Positions 30,943-34,582 of a DNA stretch of 34,582 nucleotides are shown here, piece after piece. Each line of letters begins with the position of its first letter. The stretch's first letter is position 1. The position numbers and the translations under genes were made by a program. The notes under the pieces were generated by a model. It was not told the DNA's origin. It did not search any database and saw nothing but the letters and a program-made list of their open reading frames with translations. Source of the DNA: Acidobacteriaceae bacterium (GTDB taxonomy: Bacteria; Acidobacteriota; Terriglobia; Terriglobales; Acidobacteriaceae); assembly GCA_003169715.1 (NCBI GenBank), contig PNAR01000330.1, positions 1 to 34,582 of the forward strand. Reading direction: 5' to 3'.

Positions 30943-32195
30943 AGAGTGAGCGTTTGCAACGTTTCTGCGGATTGATCCTGTTCATAATTGCGTTCTGTGT
31001 CCTTGCACTTTGCAGCGAAAATCCCAATCCTTCCACCGAACGGACGTTTCCACAATCCAAAGCTGCGATTGAAAAAGTTATTAAAGCACTTACGATGTCG
31101 GGGCGTCTCCCGGTGCTGGACGGATTTGCAATTCCGGGAGAACGCCCGCTGGACCGCTTTCAGCGGGGATACTATCAATGCGCGGTTCAAGTATCCGCTG
31201 TTCCCTCCGGGGGTGCGAAAGTGCGCGTGAATGCAAAGATCACGGCTTGGTATACGGATCCAGTGTCATCGCGCTCTGGATATCAGACTTTGCCGTCAAA
31301 TGGGAGGATTGAAGCAGACCTGTTGGATCAGATTGGGCAGGCATTGGGTGTTGGCGCGGCGGAGAATGTTGGGTCGCAACGGGGGAAAGGCCCGGTCCAG
31401 GCGGCTGTGACCGAGACGGGCGAGCCTTCTATCTCAGCTCCGATGCCGAGAATCCCCGAAGAAGCTCTGCATGGCTCGGCGATGGCTGTTCCGAATAAAG
31501 ACGGAGTGTCCTTGCAATCGCAAACTGACGCATTGGAAAAACATGAGCAGGAATTGGCTGACGAAGCGAAGAGCCTGGAAGAAATTCTGCAGAATCAATC
31601 CCACCCTACTAATTTAGCGGCAGTCAAGAAAACTGGGATACCGATTTTGCAGAGTCCGAGTGCGGACGCAAAAATCTTATTTCCAGCAACAGCCGGAGAC
31701 GAATTCGAAATCCTGGATATTAATTCCAATTGGGTGCATGTCCGAATCTCGGGACTTTCACGAGGATGGATTCGGCGGTCAGCACTGGAAATGCCCGAAG
31801 ATTCTTCCGCGAAACAAGCCGGCGCATCAGCTCAAAACATGGCCGAAGAATTTCGAATCGGCAACGAACAAATTGCGCCATTCCCCGGCGATTGGGAACC
31901 TCTGCGAGGAAAAATCGTGAAGATTGTTACGGTTCAAAAAGCGAAGGAGAGCGGTACGGCCACGGGGGCGGCGGCAAGACTTCAATTTGCGAAAGCGCTG
32001 TTCATGAAGGAGTATTCGAATGTTGCGACGACATCGGACACTCCCGCTGGCATTGTACTGATCTTCGATTCAGACGATGGCGGCATGATAGCCGCGACAT
32101 CAGCAACGTTAAAGCAGTGGCAGGCGGGTTCTGCGTCTGACGAAGAAATATGGCGGCAATGCTTTTTCGATCCTCCGGAACTTTCCGGGAAATAA
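30939..32195 (+). CDS. Secreted/lipid-anchored-like protein with SH3 domain
   Basis: 418 residues from GTG 30939, overlapping the preceding stop as GTGA. A hydrophobic N-terminus (about 9-27, CGLILFIIAFCVLALC) with Cys near its end could be a signal peptide, possibly of lipoprotein type. Then a beta domain (about 38-135), a linker, a coiled-coil-like region (about 198-222, DALEKHEQELADEAKSLEE), an SH3-like domain (about 225-285, GIPILQSPSADAKIL...NWVHVRISGLSRGWIRR), and a C-terminal region (about 300-418) not recognised. It shares the order beta domain, coiled coil, SH3 with its neighbour, and their translation is coupled. Function unknown. Confidence 0.65.
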   Translation: MKSERLQRFCGLILFIIAFCVLALCSENPNPSTERTFPQSKAAIEKVIKALTMSGRLPVLDGFAIPGERPLDRFQRGYYQCAVQVSAVPSGGAKVRVNAKITAWYTDPVSSRSGYQTLPSNGRIEADLLDQIGQALGVGAAENVGSQRGKGPVQAAVTETGEPSISAPMPRIPEEALHGSAMAVPNKDGVSLQSQTDALEKHEQELADEAKSLEEILQNQSHPTNLAAVKKTGIPILQSPSADAKILFPATAGDEFEILDINSNWVHVRISGLSRGWIRRSALEMPEDSSAKQAGASAQNMAEEFRIGNEQIAPFPGDWEPLRGKIVKIVTVQKAKESGTATGAAARLQFAKALFMKEYSNVATTSDTPAGIVLIFDSDDGGMIAATSATLKQWQAGSASDEEIWRQCFFDPPELSGK

Positions 32196-32209
32196 GATTC
32201 TGCCGCAAT

Positions 32210-32229
32210 GACGGGCGGGGACGCCCGTC
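32210..32229. terminator. 8-bp-stem hairpin between convergent genes
   Basis: Perfect palindrome GACGGGCG-GGGA-CGCCCGTC, 15 bp after the SH3 gene stop and before the convergent repeat-protein stop at 32253. It shares the GGGA loop with the hairpin at 33032-33047. It may act as a bidirectional terminator. Confidence 0.5.
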
Positions 32230-32252
32230 TCTCCATTGCATTTCAATTTTCG

Positions 32253-32969
32253 TTATTTCCAGAAGAAGCCTGCGACGAGGAGAGCTACCTGGGCGGTGGC
32301 GAGAGTAAACCAAATCCGCCGCCGAAAGCGGGACCGGCGCAGATCCCTTTTCAAATCAATTTCGAGACCCTGGATAAATTCGAGCTCTCCCGGATCCACT
32401 TGCGGCTTTGCGTCGGGAATATTCGTCCGGGAAAGGCCCGCATAGGTAAGCTTCGGTTTGGCGGGGAGAAGAGCCTTAGGACCGCTGATTACAGATGACC
32501 AATGAACTAACAGGAGGAATCCAGGGGTGAAGCCCGGATCGGCGGGCATCGAAGTCAACTGAAGAGGAGTCTGTCTTTCCGGTGCGGCCGCATCCGCAAG
32601 ACTGCGCAGCAGAGATGTCCACCACATATGATTCAACTGGTCGCCTATCAATTCGCCGAGTTCAACAGGACGAGATTCCAGTTGCAGCGGTGGTAGCGTT
32701 TCCGGCGAGATCACGTCGCCCAGATTCGTGAAAATTGTCCGATACCAAGGCATGCTTAGCAGGTCGCCAGCTAACATTCCCGTATCCACGGGGCGAGATG
32801 TGAGAACCAGAGGGGGAAGGGTCTCGGGAGAAAATTTATCGCGCAAATTTCCGAGCAAAGACTTCCAGAGAGGACGCGTGAGACTCTCTGGCGGGGAAAA
32901 GTCGAGCGTGTAGGTTTCCTGGGCGTTGTTTTCAGAAGAACCTGGCGGAATCGCGTTTTGAGAAGGCAT
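32253..32969 (-). CDS. Membrane-anchored protein with three internal repeats
   Basis: 238 residues. Three tandem units of about 41 residues (about 35-74, 75-116, 117-157) follow the plan W-x2-L...L-x2-SPETLPPLxLxSRPVxxGxLxGDxL, with the third more diverged. A basic stretch (RDLRRSRFRRR) then precedes one C-terminal membrane segment (about 218-236), so the protein is probably tail-anchored with the repeats in the cytoplasm. There is no signal peptide. I know no named family. Stands between the SH3 pair (convergent) and hisS (divergent). Weak Shine-Dalgarno. Confidence 0.6.
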   Translation of the reverse strand: MPSQNAIPPGSSENNAQETYTLDFSPPESLTRPLWKSLLGNLRDKFSPETLPPLVLTSRPVDTGMLAGDLLSMPWYRTIFTNLGDVISPETLPPLQLESRPVELGELIGDQLNHMWWTSLLRSLADAAAPERQTPLQLTSMPADPGFTPGFLLLVHWSSVISGPKALLPAKPKLTYAGLSRTNIPDAKPQVDPGELEFIQGLEIDLKRDLRRSRFRRRIWFTLATAQVALLVAGFFWK

Positions 32970-33031
32970 TTTTTCTAAAGCTCTAGTGTAATTGGAGCGG
33001 GCGAGAAGACCAAACAGTCATTATGGTTGCG

Positions 33032-33107
33032 GAGGACGGGAGTCCTCACCTGCGGATTTCCGCAAGACTGGTGAGCTCGCTCACCTGCCCAGACGAGAGC
33101 GTCTGGG
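33032..33107. repeat. String of four perfect hairpins upstream of hisS
   Basis: In order: GAGGAC-GGGA-GTCCTC (33032-33047), TGCGGA-TT-TCCGCA (33051-33064), GGTGAGC-TC-GCTCACC (33070-33085), CCCAGACG-AGAG-CGTCTGGG (33088-33107). Loops GGGA and AGAG recur in other hairpins of the window. It lies in the 195-bp divergent region between the repeat protein and hisS. Confidence 0.7.
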
Positions 33108-33164
33108 CCTACGTGAATTTTGCGGTATTCTTCTAGGTACCCAACCCTAGGATTTATTCGAACT

Positions 33165-34445
33165 ATGATTAAAGCCGTCCGAGGAACGCGCGATCTGTTG
33201 CCGCCGGAAACCGCGCTATGGAATTCCGCCGAGGCGACGGTACGCGATGTATTCCGCGCTTACAACTTTCACGAAATTCGCACGCCGATTTTCGAGAGCA
33301 CCGAACTGTTCTCTCGAAGCGTGGGAGAAGAAACGGATATTGTCGCGAAAGAAATGTACACCTGGGAGGATCGCGGTCGCGCCCAGAGCGAAAAAGGGCA
33401 GTCACTTACCCTGCGCCCCGAAAATACCGCAGGAGTCGTTCGCGCATACATCGAACACAAACTCTGGGAGTGGGGATTAAACAAGCTCTACTACATCGGA
33501 CCGCAGTTTCGCCGCGAGCGTCCGCAGAAGGGACGCTACCGGCAGTTCTTTCAAATCGGTGCCGAGATCATCGGTCCTGCCAGCGCCGGTAGCGAGTCAC
33601 CCGCGCGCGATGCGGAAATTCTCGAACTGCTCGCGACATTGCTTGACCGGCTCGGAATCAAAGGCTGGAGTCTACAGCTCAATTCGGTTGGGTGTGCCAA
33701 AGACCGCGCCGCGTACAACGAAGCATTGCGGAAGGCGCTCGAACCGGTTGTGCCACGGATGTGCGTGGACTGTCAGCGTCGCGCAGTCACGAATCCATTG
33801 CGAGTCTTTGACTGCAAGGTTCCGGAAGATCAGCCGATTATCGAAACTCTGCCTCGCATCAGCCAATTCCTCGATGAGCCATGCCGCGAACATTTTCAGG
33901 CGGTTCAGGAAATTTTGAAATCAGTGGGAGTTGATTTCCAGTTAGATGACCGGCTGGTGCGCGGCCTCGATTACTACACTCGCACAGCTTTCGAATTCAC
34001 CCACGGCGCTCTGGGCGCACAAAATGCGATTCTCGGAGGAGGCCGCTACGACGGACTTTCTGAATCCCTCGGCGGACCGCAAGCCCCGGGCATAGGTTTT
34101 GCCATCGGTGAAGATCGCTTGATACTCGCGTTGCAGGAATCCGCCGAAACGGTCCAGCCTAAGCCCGATGTTTTTATCGCGCCTCTTGGTGCGGGCATGG
34201 ACCGTGAAGCCGCACGGCTCGCGCGGGAACTCCGCGCTCAGAACATTGTTGCCGAACTCGGCGATGAAACCTTCCGGCTAAAAAAATCTTTCGAAGCTGC
34301 CAGCAGGCTCAAAGCTCGCCATGTCCTTATCGTCGGAGAGAACGAAGTCAAAGCCGGCGCATTCGCCCTTAAGAATCAGGAAACGGGCGAGCAGATTTCC
34401 GTTCCTCGCGCAAATCTCGCGGAAAGAATCCGCGGAAAGCAGTAG
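33165..34445 (+). CDS. hisS: Histidyl-tRNA synthetase
   Basis: 426 residues from ATG 33165 (an upstream TTG would add 15 unlikely residues). Class II aminoacyl-tRNA synthetase charging tRNA-His. Marks: VRGTRDLLPPE at the start, TLRPENTA (about 82-89), motif 2 FRRERPQKGRYRQFFQ (about 115-130), the histidine-specific RGLDYYTRTAFEF (about 266-278), GGGRYDGL, motif 3 GIGFAIGEDR (about 309-318), and a C-terminal anticodon-binding domain (about 330-426). The length is normal for the bacterial form, and all core residues are present. AGGA lies about 11 nt upstream. Confidence 0.97.
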   Translation: MIKAVRGTRDLLPPETALWNSAEATVRDVFRAYNFHEIRTPIFESTELFSRSVGEETDIVAKEMYTWEDRGRAQSEKGQSLTLRPENTAGVVRAYIEHKLWEWGLNKLYYIGPQFRRERPQKGRYRQFFQIGAEIIGPASAGSESPARDAEILELLATLLDRLGIKGWSLQLNSVGCAKDRAAYNEALRKALEPVVPRMCVDCQRRAVTNPLRVFDCKVPEDQPIIETLPRISQFLDEPCREHFQAVQEILKSVGVDFQLDDRLVRGLDYYTRTAFEFTHGALGAQNAILGGGRYDGLSESLGGPQAPGIGFAIGEDRLILALQESAETVQPKPDVFIAPLGAGMDREAARLARELRAQNIVAELGDETFRLKKSFEAASRLKARHVLIVGENEVKAGAFALKNQETGEQISVPRANLAERIRGKQ

Positions 34446-34477
34446 TCAGCAATCCGCCGTTTTTCCCCGTATCGTTC

Positions 34478-34507
34478 TTGACGATAAGATACTCCTCCGT
34501 CTACTAT
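34478..34507 (+). promoter_or_regulatory. Possible promoter downstream of hisS
   Basis: TTGACG (34478-34483), an 18-bp spacer, then TACTAT (34502-34507). It would drive a gene beyond the window edge. The match is only fair. Confidence 0.3.
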
Positions 34508-34559
34508 CGGCACGATTCGGTCGTGGCCCGGTATGCGAATTCCGGTTTCAATCTGAGGG

Positions 34560-34582
34560 GTCATCCTGAGCTTGCGAAGGAT
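34560..34582 (+). repeat. Partial composite repeat at window end
   Basis: GTCATCCTGAGC followed by TT and GCGAAGGAT. These are the same outer arms as the inverted pair at 17951-18074, with almost no inner hairpin. It runs off the window. Confidence 0.6.

Noticed and set aside
1-34582. CRISPR array
   Set aside because: The window has many palindromes, but no regularly spaced direct repeats with unique spacers, and no cas gene.

Overview
The window most likely comes from an Acidobacteriota (Terriglobia-like) chromosome. The evidence is indirect: moderately high GC, dense small palindromic repeats between genes, a two-subunit-III cytochrome oxidase cluster, BBP2-type porins, SH3-domain secreted proteins and a DUF6599-like protein. 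I saw no rRNA, tRNA, transposase or CRISPR array. The assignment rests on overall resemblance, not on a marker-gene comparison.

Layout. (1) 1-6.8 kb is an accessory stretch. It holds a RES/Xre toxin-antitoxin pair (minus strand), a DUF3800 protein, a large PD-(D/E)XK-like nuclease with a C-terminal SEC-C motif, and a small stand-alone PD-(D/E)XK protein. These are separated by unusually long non-coding stretches rich in palindromic repeats, including a ~70-bp direct repeat on both sides of the DUF3800/SEC-C pair. (2) 6.8-12.2 kb holds a PP2C phosphatase, an APC amino-acid permease, a BBP2-type porin and a small CDF-like membrane protein. (3) 12.4-19.2 kb holds a lytic transglycosylase, a TPR/AMIN/amidase_3 cell-wall amidase, a DUF6599-like protein, a strong promoter-to-terminator unit that looks like an ~87-nt small RNA, recX, and a receiver-like protein with an Arg-rich tail. 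(4) 19.3-30 kb, minus strand, is the centrepiece: a single-direction respiratory cluster, read from 29.1 kb downward. Its order is outer-membrane cytochrome-porin fusion, diheme cytochrome c, cupredoxin-like protein, COX II, COX I, COX III, second COX III, COX IV, small CxxC membrane protein, heme O synthase (cyoE), then a HIT protein and a TonB-like protein. A TetR regulator lies upstream, and a strong sigma70-type promoter with an inverted repeat sits in the leader. (5) 30-34.5 kb holds two overlapping SH3-domain secreted proteins, a membrane protein with three internal repeats, and hisS.

How it works together. The respiratory cluster encodes every link of a possible outer-membrane-to-oxygen wire: a surface heme-porin, a periplasmic diheme cytochrome, a periplasmic copper protein and a CuA-containing terminal oxidase. 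Gene content and order closely parallel the rus operon of Acidithiobacillus ferrooxidans (cyc2-cyc1-acoP-coxBACD). The oxidase is chemically unusual. The K-channel lysine position is Ile, and two of three ligands of the non-redox Mg/Mn site are changed, one in subunit I and one in subunit II. Whether the electron donor is Fe(II), another extracellular reductant or an internal quinol-linked donor cannot be read from sequence. This cluster is my main candidate for an undescribed system; the small RNA at 17.2 kb is the second.
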